This document shows positions 41,133 through 50,411 of a stretch of 64,000 nt of DNA, in pieces. Under the pieces are notes generated by a model that ran no database searches, was not told where the DNA came from, and worked only from the letters and a program-made list of their open reading frames with translations. Source of the DNA: JADGOV01 sp963814355 (lineage in GTDB: Bacteria; Actinomycetota; Actinomycetes; JADGOV01); contig CAWFCZ010000018.1 in assembly GCA_963814355.1 (NCBI GenBank), positions 372,001 through 436,000 of the forward strand, written 5' to 3'. A program made the position numbers and the translations under genes. Within the stretch, counting starts at the first letter, position 1. Each line of letters opens with the position of its first letter.

Positions 41133-42632
41133 GTGCTCGACGTCCTGATCTTCCTGCCGCTGCTCGCCGCCGTGGCGCTGGCCACCGCCCGCGGGCTGCC
41201 CGACGGCGCCTGCCGGGTCGCGTTCGCCGCGGTCACCGGGGTGGAGCTGGCGATCGCCGCCGGGCTGTGGCTCGGGTACCGCGGCGGCCCGGGGGTGACC
41301 GGTGGCTTCGGCTACGAGCGGCAGCTGTCGTGGATCCCGAGCCTGCGTAGCGGCTACCACATCGGGGTGGACGGGCTGTCGCTGCCGCTGGTCAGCCTGA
41401 GCGCCGGGTTGTTCTTCGGCTGCGCGTTGTACAGCCTGCGACGCACCGACCGGCCACGGACGTTCGCGGCGCTGATGCTGTTCCTCGAGACCAGCTGCCT
41501 CGGGGTGTTCGCCAGCCTCGACCTGATCCTGTTCTTCGTCTTCTTCGACCTGTCGATCGTCGGGATGTACTTCGTCATCGCCGGCTGGGGGCACGGCAAT
41601 GCGGCCCGCTCGGCGCTGAAGTTCTTCCTGTACACCTTCGTCGGGTCCCTCGCCCTGCTGGTCGGGTTCATCGCCCTGTACCTGGGCGCCCGGCCGCACA
41701 CCTTCGACCTCGTGGAACTGGCCCGCAACCCGCCGCTGCGTAACTCCCCGGTCGGCGGCGCGCTGGTGCTGCTGGCGATCAGCCTCGGGCTCGCGGTGAA
41801 GACCCCGACGGTGCCGTTCCACACCTGGCTGCCGCCGGCGCATACCGACGCGCCGGCGGAGGGGTCGGCGATCCTGGCCGGGGTGCTCCTCAAGCTCGGC
41901 ACGTACGGCTTCCTGCGCATCGTCATGCCGATCCTGCCGGGCCGGCTGCGGTCCTACGCGGTGGTGTTCCTCGTCGTCGGGGTGATCAGCGTGCTCTACG
42001 GCGCGCTGGTCGCGCTGGCCCAGAACAACCTCAAACGCATGATCGCCTACACCTCGGTCAACCACATGGGCTACATCCTGCTGGCGGTCGGGGCGGCCGG
42101 GCTGGGCTCGGGTGGGGACACCCAAGCCCGCCAGATCGCGGTAGTGGGTGCGGTGACCCAGATGGTCAGCCACGGCCTGGTCACCGGCGCATTGTTCCTG
42201 CTCGCCGGCGTGCTGTGGGACCGGGGACGCAGCTACGAGTTCGACCAGTACGGCGGGATCGCCGCCGGCGCGCCACGGTTCTCCTTTTTCTTCGCGGTCG
42301 CGGCCTTCGCCAGCCTCGGGCTGCCCGGGCTGTCCGGGTTCATCGCGGAGTTCCAGATCTTCACCGGGTCGCTGGCCACCGCGCCGGTGGCCGTCCTCTT
42401 CGCGCTGCTCGGGCTGCTGGTCACCGCGGCTTTGTTCCTCTGGGCGCTGCAACGGTTGCTGCTCGGAGACCCCGGCACCCGCAGCGCCGCCGTCACCGAC
42501 TTGCGCTGGTACGAGACCGCCGCGATCGCGCCGCTTCTGGTGGCCTCGCTGGCCATCGGCGTGCTGCCGCGTTTCCTGCTCGACGTCATTGAACCGGCCG
42601 CGCGGACCGTCGTCACCCTGGTGAGCAGGTGA
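41133..42632 (+). CDS. nuoM: NuoM-like antiporter subunit
   Basis: 499 residues, 14 helices, NuoM/ND4 family (VKTPTVPFHTWLPPAHTDAPAEGSAILAG-type core, VNHMGYILLAVG, LPGLSGFIAEF). The helix 7 Lys and the late Glu are kept. The helix 5 glutamate, normally in FFE..LIPMYF, is an aspartate here (FFDLSIVGMYF). GTG start, one base after the nuoL stop; 3' overlap with nuoN by GTGA. Confidence 0.93.
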   Translation: MLDVLIFLPLLAAVALATARGLPDGACRVAFAAVTGVELAIAAGLWLGYRGGPGVTGGFGYERQLSWIPSLRSGYHIGVDGLSLPLVSLSAGLFFGCALYSLRRTDRPRTFAALMLFLETSCLGVFASLDLILFFVFFDLSIVGMYFVIAGWGHGNAARSALKFFLYTFVGSLALLVGFIALYLGARPHTFDLVELARNPPLRNSPVGGALVLLAISLGLAVKTPTVPFHTWLPPAHTDAPAEGSAILAGVLLKLGTYGFLRIVMPILPGRLRSYAVVFLVVGVISVLYGALVALAQNNLKRMIAYTSVNHMGYILLAVGAAGLGSGGDTQARQIAVVGAVTQMVSHGLVTGALFLLAGVLWDRGRSYEFDQYGGIAAGAPRFSFFFAVAAFASLGLPGLSGFIAEFQIFTGSLATAPVAVLFALLGLLVTAALFLWALQRLLLGDPGTRSAAVTDLRWYETAAIAPLLVASLAIGVLPRFLLDVIEPAARTVVTLVSR

Positions 42633-44041
42633 ACCCCGACCCGCTCGCCGTGGCGCCGGAGCTCGTCCTGCTGCTCGGCGCCGTGGCCACCCTGCTGCTC
42701 GGCAGCTTCCTTCCCCGGCGGCGGCAGTGGGCCGCCCGGCTGCTCGCCGCCGGAGCGCTGCTCGGCTCCCTGGGGCCCAGCGGCTACGCGCTCGCCGAGG
42801 ACCGCGCCCGGACGGTGTACTCCGGGACCTACGGCATCGACGGTCCGACGACCGTCGCCCGCCTGGTGGTACCGGCCGCCGCCCTGCTCGTGCTGCTTCT
42901 CTCGGTCGACGAGCTGACCGGCAGCCCGCGAGAGAGCGAGTTCTGCGTCCTGCTGCTGCTCGCCACCCTGGGCAGCATCGTGCTCGCCGGCAGCAGCGAC
43001 CTGGTGCTGCTCGCGGTGGCCTACCTGCTCGCCTCGGTCCCGCTGTACGCCCTGCTCGGCCTGGACCGGACCGCGACCGGCACCGAGGCCGCGCTCAAGA
43101 CCTACCTGGTCGGGGCGTTCCTCGGGGTCGCCATGCTGGCCGGGGTCACCCTGCTCTACGGCGTCGGCGGGGGCACCAGCTATGCCGACCTCGCCGCCGG
43201 GCTACCCGCCGCGCCAAGCGCGGTCGTCGCCGTCGGCCTGGTCGGCGTGCTCGCCGGGCTACTCTTCAAGGCCGGCGCGGTGCCCGGCCACTTCTGGGTA
43301 CCGGACGCCAGCGACGGCGCCGGCCCGTCGGTCGCCGCGCTGGTCACCACGCTGCCGAAGGTTGGCGGGCTGCTCGCCGGCTACCGACTGCTCGACGCCG
43401 TGCCCCGCGAGGTGGTGGACTGGCCGCTGCTGGTCGCGGTCCTGGCCGCCGTCACGATGACCCTGGGCAACTTTGCGGCGTTCGGCCAGGAGCACCCGCG
43501 GCGGCTGCTCGGCTGGTCCACGGTCAGCCAGTCCGGCTATCTGCTCATGGCACTCGCCGTCGCCGGCCGAGCCGAGTTGGCCCTGCCGGCCCTCGGCTTC
43601 TATTTGGCCGGGTACGCGGTCACCAACCTCGGCGCGTTCGCGGTCACCGCCGCGCTGCCCGACCGGACCCGGCTCGAGCACTACCGGGGTCTGGTGAGCA
43701 GCCAGCCGCTGCTCGCCGGAGCCTTGCTGGTCTGCCTCCTGGGACTGGTGGGGACGCCGCCGACCGCGGTGTTCGTAGGCAAGCTCACGGTCTTTTCGGC
43801 CGTGTTTGACGGCGGCTTCGCCGCGCTGGTGGTCATCGCCGCGGTCAACACCGTGGCCAGCCTCTACTACTACCTGCGGTGGGCGGGGCCGGTCTTCGAC
43901 CGCGCCGGGTGCAGCGGCCGTCCGGCGGCCAACGCGGCTCCCTACGCCACCGTCGCCGCGGTAGCGTCGGCGGTGGCCAGCCTGGGTCTCGGGGTGGCAG
44001 CGGCCGGCGGCCTGGGCTTGGACCTGCTGGTCAAGCGATGA
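42629..44041 (+). CDS. nuoN: NuoN-like antiporter subunit
   Basis: 470 residues, 14 helices, NuoN/ND2 family (TEAALKTYLVGAF, LLFKAGAVPGHFWVPD, VGTPPTAVFVGKLTVF). The lysines of the proton channel are present in KTYL, FKAGA and VGKL. Last gene of the arsR-nuoA...N operon. aceE begins about 110 bp further on, on the same strand. Confidence 0.93.
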   Translation: MNPDPLAVAPELVLLLGAVATLLLGSFLPRRRQWAARLLAAGALLGSLGPSGYALAEDRARTVYSGTYGIDGPTTVARLVVPAAALLVLLLSVDELTGSPRESEFCVLLLLATLGSIVLAGSSDLVLLAVAYLLASVPLYALLGLDRTATGTEAALKTYLVGAFLGVAMLAGVTLLYGVGGGTSYADLAAGLPAAPSAVVAVGLVGVLAGLLFKAGAVPGHFWVPDASDGAGPSVAALVTTLPKVGGLLAGYRLLDAVPREVVDWPLLVAVLAAVTMTLGNFAAFGQEHPRRLLGWSTVSQSGYLLMALAVAGRAELALPALGFYLAGYAVTNLGAFAVTAALPDRTRLEHYRGLVSSQPLLAGALLVCLLGLVGTPPTAVFVGKLTVFSAVFDGGFAALVVIAAVNTVASLYYYLRWAGPVFDRAGCSGRPAANAAPYATVAAVASAVASLGLGVAAAGGLGLDLLVKR

Positions 44042-44054
44042 GCCAGCGCCCCCT

Positions 44055-44093
44055 TTGGACGGACGGCCGACACGATGTAGGTTCGGCCGAACC
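44055..44093 (+). promoter_or_regulatory. Putative aceE promoter with palindromic operator
   Basis: TTGGAC (44055-44060), an 18-bp spacer and TAGGTT (44079-44084) fit a sigma-70-like promoter. A perfect 14-bp palindrome GGTTCGGCCGAACC (44080-44093) overlaps the -10 end and the expected start of transcription, so a dimeric regulator could act here. Confidence 0.5.
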
Positions 44094-44150
44094 ATGGCGA
44101 GGATCGCGGACTCGCCACAGGTGCGCCAACGCATGACGAAGGAGCCCCGG

Positions 44151-46823
44151 ATGCTGCACGACCTGGACCCGGTGGAGACCCGGGAGTGGACCGACGCGCT
44201 GGATTCGGTACTGCTGTTCGAGGGGCCGGAGCGGGCCGAGTTCCTGCTCCAGCAACTGGTCAGCGAGGCCCGGCGCCAGGGCGCGCCGGCGCCGTACTCC
44301 GCCCAGACCCCGTATCTGAACACCATCCCGCCCGACCAGGAGCAGCGGCACTCCGGGGATCGCGCCCTGGAGCACCGGATCCGGTCGCTGACCCGCTGGA
44401 ACGCGGTGGCTATCGTGCTGCGGGCCAACAAGACCTCCTCGGAACTTGGCGGCCACATCGCTAGTTTCCAGTCCTCGGCCACCCTTTACGACGTCGGTCA
44501 GAACCACTTCTGGCACGCCCCCTCCGACGGCCACGGCGGCGACCTCGTCTACTTCCAGGGCCACTCGGCGCCCGGGTTTTACGCCCGGGCGTTCATCGAG
44601 GGCCGGCTCAGCGAGGAGCAGCTGGTCAACTTCCGCCAGGAGGTGGGCGGCCAGGGGCTGTCCTCCTACCCGCACCCCTGGTTGATGCCGGACTTCTGGC
44701 AGTTCCCCACCGTGTCCATGGGCCTCGGCCCGATCCAGGCGATCTACATGGCGCGGTTCCTCAAGTACCTCGACTGCCGCGGCCTCGCCGACACCGGCAA
44801 CCGTAAGGTCTGGTGCTTCCTCGGCGACGGCGAGACCGACGAGCCGGAGTCCCTCGGCGCGATCTCCATGGCAGCCCGGGAGAAGCTCGACAACCTGATC
44901 TTCGTGATCAACTGCAACTTGCAGCGCCTCGACGGGCCGGTCCGGGGCAACGGCAAGATCATTCAGGAACTGGAAGGGGTCTTCCGCGGCGCCGGCTGGA
45001 ACGTCCTGAAGGTGATCTGGGGGAGCGCCTGGGACCCGCTGATCGCCGCCGACAGCACCGGCGTGCTGCTGCGCCGGATGGAGGAGTGCGTCGACGGGCA
45101 GTACCAGGACTTCAAGTCCAAGGACGGCGCCTACGTCCGGGAGCACTTCTTCGGCGCCTATCCGGAGCTCGCCGACATGGTCGCCAACATGACCGACGCG
45201 GAGATCTGGAACCTCAACCGCGGCGGCCACGACCCGGAGAAGGTGTACGCCGCGTATGCGGCAGCGGTGGCCACCACCGGCCAGCCGACGGTCATCCTGG
45301 CCAAGACGGTCAAGGGCTACGGCATGGGCGAGGCCGGTGAGGGCCAGAACATCACCCACCAGCAGAAGAAGATGGGTGCCTCCGCGCTGGCGCTGTTCCG
45401 GGACCGGTTCAAGCTCGATCTCACCGACTCCCAGATCGAAGAGGTTCCCTTCGTACGACCGGCGGAGGACTCGGCCGAAATGGCCTACCTCCGCGAGCGC
45501 CGAACAGCCCTCGGCGGTTCCTTGCCGGTCCGACGGCCCAAGTCCTCGGTGACGCTGGAGGTCCCGCCGCTGTCGGCCTTCGACGCGCAGCTCAAAGAGA
45601 CCGCCGGGCGGCAGATCTCTACCACGATGGCCTTCGTCCGGATCCTCAACGCGCTGCTGCGGAACAAGTCACTCGGCAAGCACGTGGTGCCGATCGTGCC
45701 GGACGAGTCCCGCACGTTCGGCATGGAGGGCATGTTCCGGCAGTTCGGCATCTTCTCCCAGGTCGGCCAGCTCTACGCCCCGGAAGACGCCAACCAGCTC
45801 ATGTACTACCGGGAGAGCAAGGACGGCCAGATGCTGCAGGAGGGCATCAACGAGGCCGGCGCGATGGCGTCCTGGATCGCGGCGGCCACCGCGTACAGCA
45901 CCACCGACGTACCGATGATCCCGTTCTACATCTACTACTCGATGTTCGGCTTCCAGCGCTTCGGCGACCTGGCTTGGGCGGCCGGGGACCAGCGCGCCAG
46001 GGGTTTCCTGCTGGGCGCCACCTCCGGACGCACCACACTCAACGGCGAGGGACTCCAGCACGAGGACGGGCAAAGCCACGTGCTCTCCTCGGTGATCCCG
46101 AACTGTGTGTCCTACGACCCCACCTTCTCCTTCGAGGTGGCGGTGATCATCCAGGACGGGCTCCGCCGGATGTATACCGAGCAGGAGGATGTCTTCTACT
46201 ACCTCACCCTGCTGAACGAGAACTACGAGCATCCCGGCCTTCCCGAGGGCGCGGCCGAAGGCATCCTCAAGGGCATGTACCTCCTCCGCGAGGGTTCCGG
46301 TGGCGCGTCCGGGGGCAAGAACGACGCCCCGCGAGTGCAGTTGATGGGTAGCGGGTCGATCCTGCGCGAGGTGATCGCCGGCGCCGATCTGCTGGCCGCG
46401 GACTACGGCGTGGTCGCCGACGTCTGGAGCGCACCGAGCTTCACCGAGCTGCGGCGGGACGGGCTGGCCACCCAGCGCTGGAACATGCTGCATCCGATGG
46501 AGCAGCCGCGGCGCAGCTACGTGGAGCAGTGCTTGGCGGACCGTCCCGGCCCAGTGGTGGCCTCGACGGATTACATCAAGACCTACGCCGACCAGATCCG
46601 GCCGTTCGTACCGGGTCGTTACCGGGTGCTCGGTACCGACGGCTTCGGCCGGTCGGACTACCGTCGCGCGCTGCGCAGCTTCTTCGAGGTCGATCGGCAC
46701 TTCGTGGCGGTGGCGGCGCTGACCGAACTCGCCGCCGAGGGCACCGTCGAGCCGAAGACGGTCGCGGACGCGATCTCGCGCTACGGCATCGATCCGGAGC
46801 GGCCGGACCCGGCGATCAGCTAG
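44151..46823 (+). CDS. aceE: Pyruvate dehydrogenase E1 (homodimeric)
   Basis: About 890 residues of the AceE family; oxidatively decarboxylates pyruvate with thiamine diphosphate and passes acetyl to lipoyl-E2. It has DLVYFQGHSAPGFYARAF-type segments, the GDGETDEPESLG...NCNLQRLDGPVRGN ThDP motif, VPDESRTFGMEG, and GQSHVLSSVIPNC. ATG 44151 is chosen for the AAGGAG 6 nt upstream and because HDLDPVETREW matches AceE N-termini; ATGs at 44094 and 44133 are alternatives. First gene of aceE-aceF-lpd. Confidence 0.95.
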   Translation: MLHDLDPVETREWTDALDSVLLFEGPERAEFLLQQLVSEARRQGAPAPYSAQTPYLNTIPPDQEQRHSGDRALEHRIRSLTRWNAVAIVLRANKTSSELGGHIASFQSSATLYDVGQNHFWHAPSDGHGGDLVYFQGHSAPGFYARAFIEGRLSEEQLVNFRQEVGGQGLSSYPHPWLMPDFWQFPTVSMGLGPIQAIYMARFLKYLDCRGLADTGNRKVWCFLGDGETDEPESLGAISMAAREKLDNLIFVINCNLQRLDGPVRGNGKIIQELEGVFRGAGWNVLKVIWGSAWDPLIAADSTGVLLRRMEECVDGQYQDFKSKDGAYVREHFFGAYPELADMVANMTDAEIWNLNRGGHDPEKVYAAYAAAVATTGQPTVILAKTVKGYGMGEAGEGQNITHQQKKMGASALALFRDRFKLDLTDSQIEEVPFVRPAEDSAEMAYLRERRTALGGSLPVRRPKSSVTLEVPPLSAFDAQLKETAGRQISTTMAFVRILNALLRNKSLGKHVVPIVPDESRTFGMEGMFRQFGIFSQVGQLYAPEDANQLMYYRESKDGQMLQEGINEAGAMASWIAAATAYSTTDVPMIPFYIYYSMFGFQRFGDLAWAAGDQRARGFLLGATSGRTTLNGEGLQHEDGQSHVLSSVIPNCVSYDPTFSFEVAVIIQDGLRRMYTEQEDVFYYLTLLNENYEHPGLPEGAAEGILKGMYLLREGSGGASGGKNDAPRVQLMGSGSILREVIAGADLLAADYGVVADVWSAPSFTELRRDGLATQRWNMLHPMEQPRRSYVEQCLADRPGPVVASTDYIKTYADQIRPFVPGRYRVLGTDGFGRSDYRRALRSFFEVDRHFVAVAALTELAAEGTVEPKTVADAISRYGIDPERPDPAIS

Positions 46824-46903
46824 TCCTCCACGCCGATACCAGCAAGCCGACTTCCCCGGCCACCCGCTCACGGGCGGTCGGGCAACGCGAAGAGAGAGAC
46901 GTC

Positions 46904-48217
46904 GTGGCCACCACCACCGAAATCAAAGTCCCCGACATCGGCGACTTCACCGACGTACCGATCATCGAGATCAGCGTCAACGTCGGCGACGTGGTCAGCG
47001 AGGAGGATCCGCTGATCACCTTGGAGTCGGACAAGGCGACGATGGACGTACCCTCGCCGGCGGCGGGGCGGGTCCAGGAGTTGCGAGTCGCCCTGGGCGA
47101 CCGGGTCAGCGAGGGCACGCCGATCCTGGTGCTTACCCCGGGCGACGGCGCGGCCACCGCCCCGCCCTCGCTGGTCGATCAGCAGGAACCCCCCACCCAG
47201 GCCGCCCCGGATCCGGCGGCCGCCGCCAAGGCGCCGGTCGAGCAGGCGGTGACGCCCCCCACTCCACCGGCACAGCCGGCGGCGCACTCCGGCGCGGGCC
47301 CGGCGGACTTCGCCGACGTCCACGCCGGCCCCAGTGTCCGGCGACTTGCCCGCGAGCTGGAGGTGGACCTCACCAAGGTCACCGGGACCGGCGAGAAGGG
47401 CCGGATCACCAAGGACGACCTGCTCGGCGCCGTCAAGGGTCCGGCCGCGGCGCCGGCACCGGCTGCCGCCGCCTCGGGCGCCGGCATCCCGGAGGTGCCG
47501 ATCCCTGACTTCAGCCAGTTCGGCCCGGTGGAAACCCAGCCGCTGCCGCGGATCAAGAAGATCTCCGGCCCAGTCCTGCACCGTTCCTGGCTCAACGTCC
47601 CAGCCGTCACGCACAACGACGAGGCCGACATCACCGGGCTGGACGCGTACCGCAAGGAACTCGACGCGGCCGCCAAGCCGGAGGGCTACCGGGTCACCTT
47701 GCTCGCCTTCCTGCTCAAGGCGGCCGTCTCCGGGCTCAAGGAGTTCCCGACGTTCAACTCCTCGCTGACCGCCGAGAAGGACGCTCTGATCGTCAAGGGG
47801 TACTACCACCTCGGGGTGGCCGTGGACACCCCCGGCGGACTGGTGGTACCGGTGCTCCGCGACGTGGACCGCAAGGGGATCACCGCGCTGTCGCGCGAGC
47901 TGGGCACCCTCTCGGCCAAGGCACGGGACGGGAAGCTGTCCCCGGCGGAGATGCAGGGTGCCACGTTCACGATCTCCAGCCTCGGCGGGATCGGCGGCAC
48001 GAGCTTCAGCCCGATCGTCAACTCCCCGGAGGTGGCGATCCTTGGGGTCGTCCGGTCCAGCATCTCGCCGGTCTGGAATGGTAAGAAGTTCAAGCCACGG
48101 CTGATGCTTCCGCTGTCGCTGACCTACGACCATCGGGTGATCGACGGGGCGCTGGCGGCCCGGTTCGCGCGCCACCTGTGCCACGTCCTGGAAGACGTCC
48201 GCCGGCTGACGCTCTAA
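46904..48217 (+). CDS. aceF: Dihydrolipoamide acetyltransferase (PDH E2)
   Basis: 437 residues. One lipoyl domain (lysine in ESDKATMD, about residue 44), an Ala/Pro linker, a subunit-binding domain (PSVRRLARELEVDL then GRITKDDLLGAV) and the catalytic domain ending with TYDHRVIDGA. It transfers acetyl to CoA. The GTG start follows an AGAGAGAG sequence. A single lipoyl domain here is matched by another on the E3 protein encoded next. Confidence 0.95.
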   Translation: MATTTEIKVPDIGDFTDVPIIEISVNVGDVVSEEDPLITLESDKATMDVPSPAAGRVQELRVALGDRVSEGTPILVLTPGDGAATAPPSLVDQQEPPTQAAPDPAAAAKAPVEQAVTPPTPPAQPAAHSGAGPADFADVHAGPSVRRLARELEVDLTKVTGTGEKGRITKDDLLGAVKGPAAAPAPAAAASGAGIPEVPIPDFSQFGPVETQPLPRIKKISGPVLHRSWLNVPAVTHNDEADITGLDAYRKELDAAAKPEGYRVTLLAFLLKAAVSGLKEFPTFNSSLTAEKDALIVKGYYHLGVAVDTPGGLVVPVLRDVDRKGITALSRELGTLSAKARDGKLSPAEMQGATFTISSLGGIGGTSFSPIVNSPEVAILGVVRSSISPVWNGKKFKPRLMLPLSLTYDHRVIDGALAARFARHLCHVLEDVRRLTL

Positions 48218-48266
48218 CGCCGGACCGCCTGACGCCGGACTCCACTCTCTCCCCCGGAGCACACCC

Positions 48267-49976
48267 ATGAGCATCGAGGTCAAGGTCCCCGACATCGGCG
48301 ACTTCTCCGACGTACCGATCATCGAGGTGCACGTCTCCCCCGGCGACACCGTGGCCGCCGAGGATCCGCTTATCACCCTGGAATCCGACAAGGCGACCAT
48401 GGACATCCCGGCCCCGGCCGCGGGAGTCGTCGGCGACCTCGCGGTCGAGGTGGGCACCCGGGTGTCGGAAGGAACGCTGATCCTAGGTTTACACACCGCC
48501 GACGCCGAGGAACCCGCGCCGCCGCCGGCACCCGCCCAGCAATCGGCGAGCACCGAGCGGGGCGATGTCCACGCCGAGGTGCTGGTCCTCGGCGCCGGGC
48601 CCGGCGGCTATACCGCCGCGTTCCGGGCCGCGGACCTCGGCAAGTCCGTCGTGCTCGTCGAGCGGTACCCGATCCTGGGCGGGGTCTGCCTCAACGTGGG
48701 CTGCATCCCGTCCAAGGCGCTGCTGCACGCGGCGAAGGTGATCGCCGAAACCAAGGAGATGTCCGCGCACGGCCTGTCGTTCGGGGCTCCGACCATCGAC
48801 CTCGACGCGCTGCGCGGCTGGAAGGAGGCTGTGGTCAAGCGGCTGACCGGCGGGCTCAAGGGGCTGGCGAAGCAGCGCAAGGTCACCACGGTCACCGGGG
48901 TCGGCCGCTTCGCCTCACCCAACCTGCTCGAGGTCACCGCCGAGGACGGGTCGACCTCCACGGTCAGCTTCGAGCAGTGCATCATCGCCGCCGGCTCGGA
49001 GGCGGTCCGGCTGCCGTTCGTGCCACACGAGGACCCACGGGTATTCGGCTCCACCGGTGCGCTGGAACTGGCCGGGATTCCACAGCGCCTGCTGGTGCTC
49101 GGCGGCGGGATCATCGGGCTGGAGATGGCCACCGTCTACGCCGAACTCGGCTCGAAGATCACCATTGTGGAGATGCTGGACCAGATCATTCCCGGCGCCG
49201 ACAAGGACCTCGTGACGCCGCTGTTCCGGCGGATCTCCAAGCAGTACGAGAACATCTTCCTGTCCACCAAGCTGACCAAGGTCGAGGCGGGACCGGACGG
49301 GTTGACCGTCAGCCTGGAGGGCGCCAAGGCACCGGCGACCGACACCTTCGACGCCATCCTGGTCGCCGTCGGGCGCCGGCCGAACGGCACCTCGATCGGC
49401 GCGGAGAACGCCGGGGTACTCCTCGACGACCACGGCTTCGTCCCGGTCGACAAGCAGCAGCGGACGAACGTGCCGCACATCTTCGCGATCGGCGACGTGG
49501 TCGGCCAGCCGATGCTCGCGCACAAGGCGACCCACGAGGGAAAGGTCGCGGCCGAGGTGGCGGCCGGAAAGAATAGCTACTTCGACGCCCGGGTCATCCC
49601 CTCGGTCGCCTACACCGATCCGGAGGTGGCCTGGGTCGGGACGACGGAGAACGAGGCCAAGGCGGCCGGCATCTCCTACGGCAAGGGCGTGTTCCCGTGG
49701 GCGGCGAGTGGCCGGTCACTCTCACTCGGCCGGGACGAGGGCATGACGAAACTGCTCTTCGACTCCTCGACCGATCGGGTGATTGGGGCCGGCATCGTCG
49801 GGCCTTCCGCCGGTGACCTGATCACCGAGGTGGCGCTCGCCGTGGAGATGGGCTCGGACGCGGCGGACATCGGTCTGACCATCCACCCGCACCCGACCTT
49901 GTCCGAGACAGTTGGCATGGCGGCGGAGGCGTTCGAGGGCACGATCACCGACCTGTACCTGCCGAAGAAGCGCTGA
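48267..49976 (+). CDS. lpd: Lipoyl-domain-fused dihydrolipoamide dehydrogenase (E3)
   Basis: 569 residues. Residues 1-80 form a lipoyl domain (ESDKATMD, lysine about 41), then a Pro/Ala linker, then a full FAD/NAD disulfide reductase: GAGPGGYTAA, the redox pair in GGVCLNVGCIPSK, LGGGIIGLEMATVY for NAD, and the C-terminal HPHPTLSE histidine. It reoxidises dihydrolipoamide and makes NADH. The fused lipoyl arm closely resembles that of AceF next door, so it probably arose by duplication. Last gene of the PDH operon. Confidence 0.95.
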   Translation: MSIEVKVPDIGDFSDVPIIEVHVSPGDTVAAEDPLITLESDKATMDIPAPAAGVVGDLAVEVGTRVSEGTLILGLHTADAEEPAPPPAPAQQSASTERGDVHAEVLVLGAGPGGYTAAFRAADLGKSVVLVERYPILGGVCLNVGCIPSKALLHAAKVIAETKEMSAHGLSFGAPTIDLDALRGWKEAVVKRLTGGLKGLAKQRKVTTVTGVGRFASPNLLEVTAEDGSTSTVSFEQCIIAAGSEAVRLPFVPHEDPRVFGSTGALELAGIPQRLLVLGGGIIGLEMATVYAELGSKITIVEMLDQIIPGADKDLVTPLFRRISKQYENIFLSTKLTKVEAGPDGLTVSLEGAKAPATDTFDAILVAVGRRPNGTSIGAENAGVLLDDHGFVPVDKQQRTNVPHIFAIGDVVGQPMLAHKATHEGKVAAEVAAGKNSYFDARVIPSVAYTDPEVAWVGTTENEAKAAGISYGKGVFPWAASGRSLSLGRDEGMTKLLFDSSTDRVIGAGIVGPSAGDLITEVALAVEMGSDAADIGLTIHPHPTLSETVGMAAEAFEGTITDLYLPKKR

Positions 49977-49990
49977 CGGGCGGCCCCGTC
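49975..49990 (+). terminator. Hairpin at the end of the PDH operon
   Basis: GACGGG-CGGC-CCCGTC, a 6-bp stem with a 4-nt loop overlapping the lpd stop, between convergent genes. No T-run. Confidence 0.4.
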
Positions 49991-50001
49991 CCGAGCGTGG
50001 G

Positions 50002-50292
50002 TCAGCCGGCCCGATCGGTGGTAGTCTCCAGCAGCCGGCGGGCCTGGGCCTGCAGGGCCTGGTAGGAACGCTCCCACTCGCCGTTGCGCGGTGTGGTGAA
50101 CGCCAGCCTGCGCAGCAGCGCACCGTAGGAGGCCATCGCGCAGCGGGCGGCTTCGCCCTCGGCCGCCGCTTGGTCGTAGTCTTCGGCGTCGACCAGTTCG
50201 ATCTTGCGGTCCTGACAGACCCCGATGCACGGCTGCGGTGCCTCGATCTTTCCGCACCCGATGCACCGCCAAGCGGGGATGTGTTCAGCCAT
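50002..50292 (-). CDS. Small zinc-ribbon-like hypothetical protein
   Basis: 96 residues. The N-terminus has WRCIGCGKIEAPQPCIGVCQDR, with CxxC and CxxxC pairs that could bind zinc, followed by a mostly helical part. I recognise a conserved small family but not its function. It is convergent with lpd and divergent from the beta-lactamase-family gene. Confidence 0.75.
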   Translation of the reverse strand: MAEHIPAWRCIGCGKIEAPQPCIGVCQDRKIELVDAEDYDQAAAEGEAARCAMASYGALLRRLAFTTPRNGEWERSYQALQAQARRLLETTTDRAG

Positions 50293-50411
50293 GGCGGCCC
50301 GCTCGCCGGTGCCCAGCGCCGCGAGCCACCCGGGAGGCGCGGAAGGAGTTGCTCACGCGCCAACGGTAGGCCACCGAGCCGGTCCGGCCACCCGCGGCTT
50401 ACTCTGTCCCG

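Noticed and set aside
40203..42452. Long minus-strand frame opposite nuoL/nuoM
   Set aside because: Gln/Arg/Pro-rich shadow of the real membrane-protein genes.
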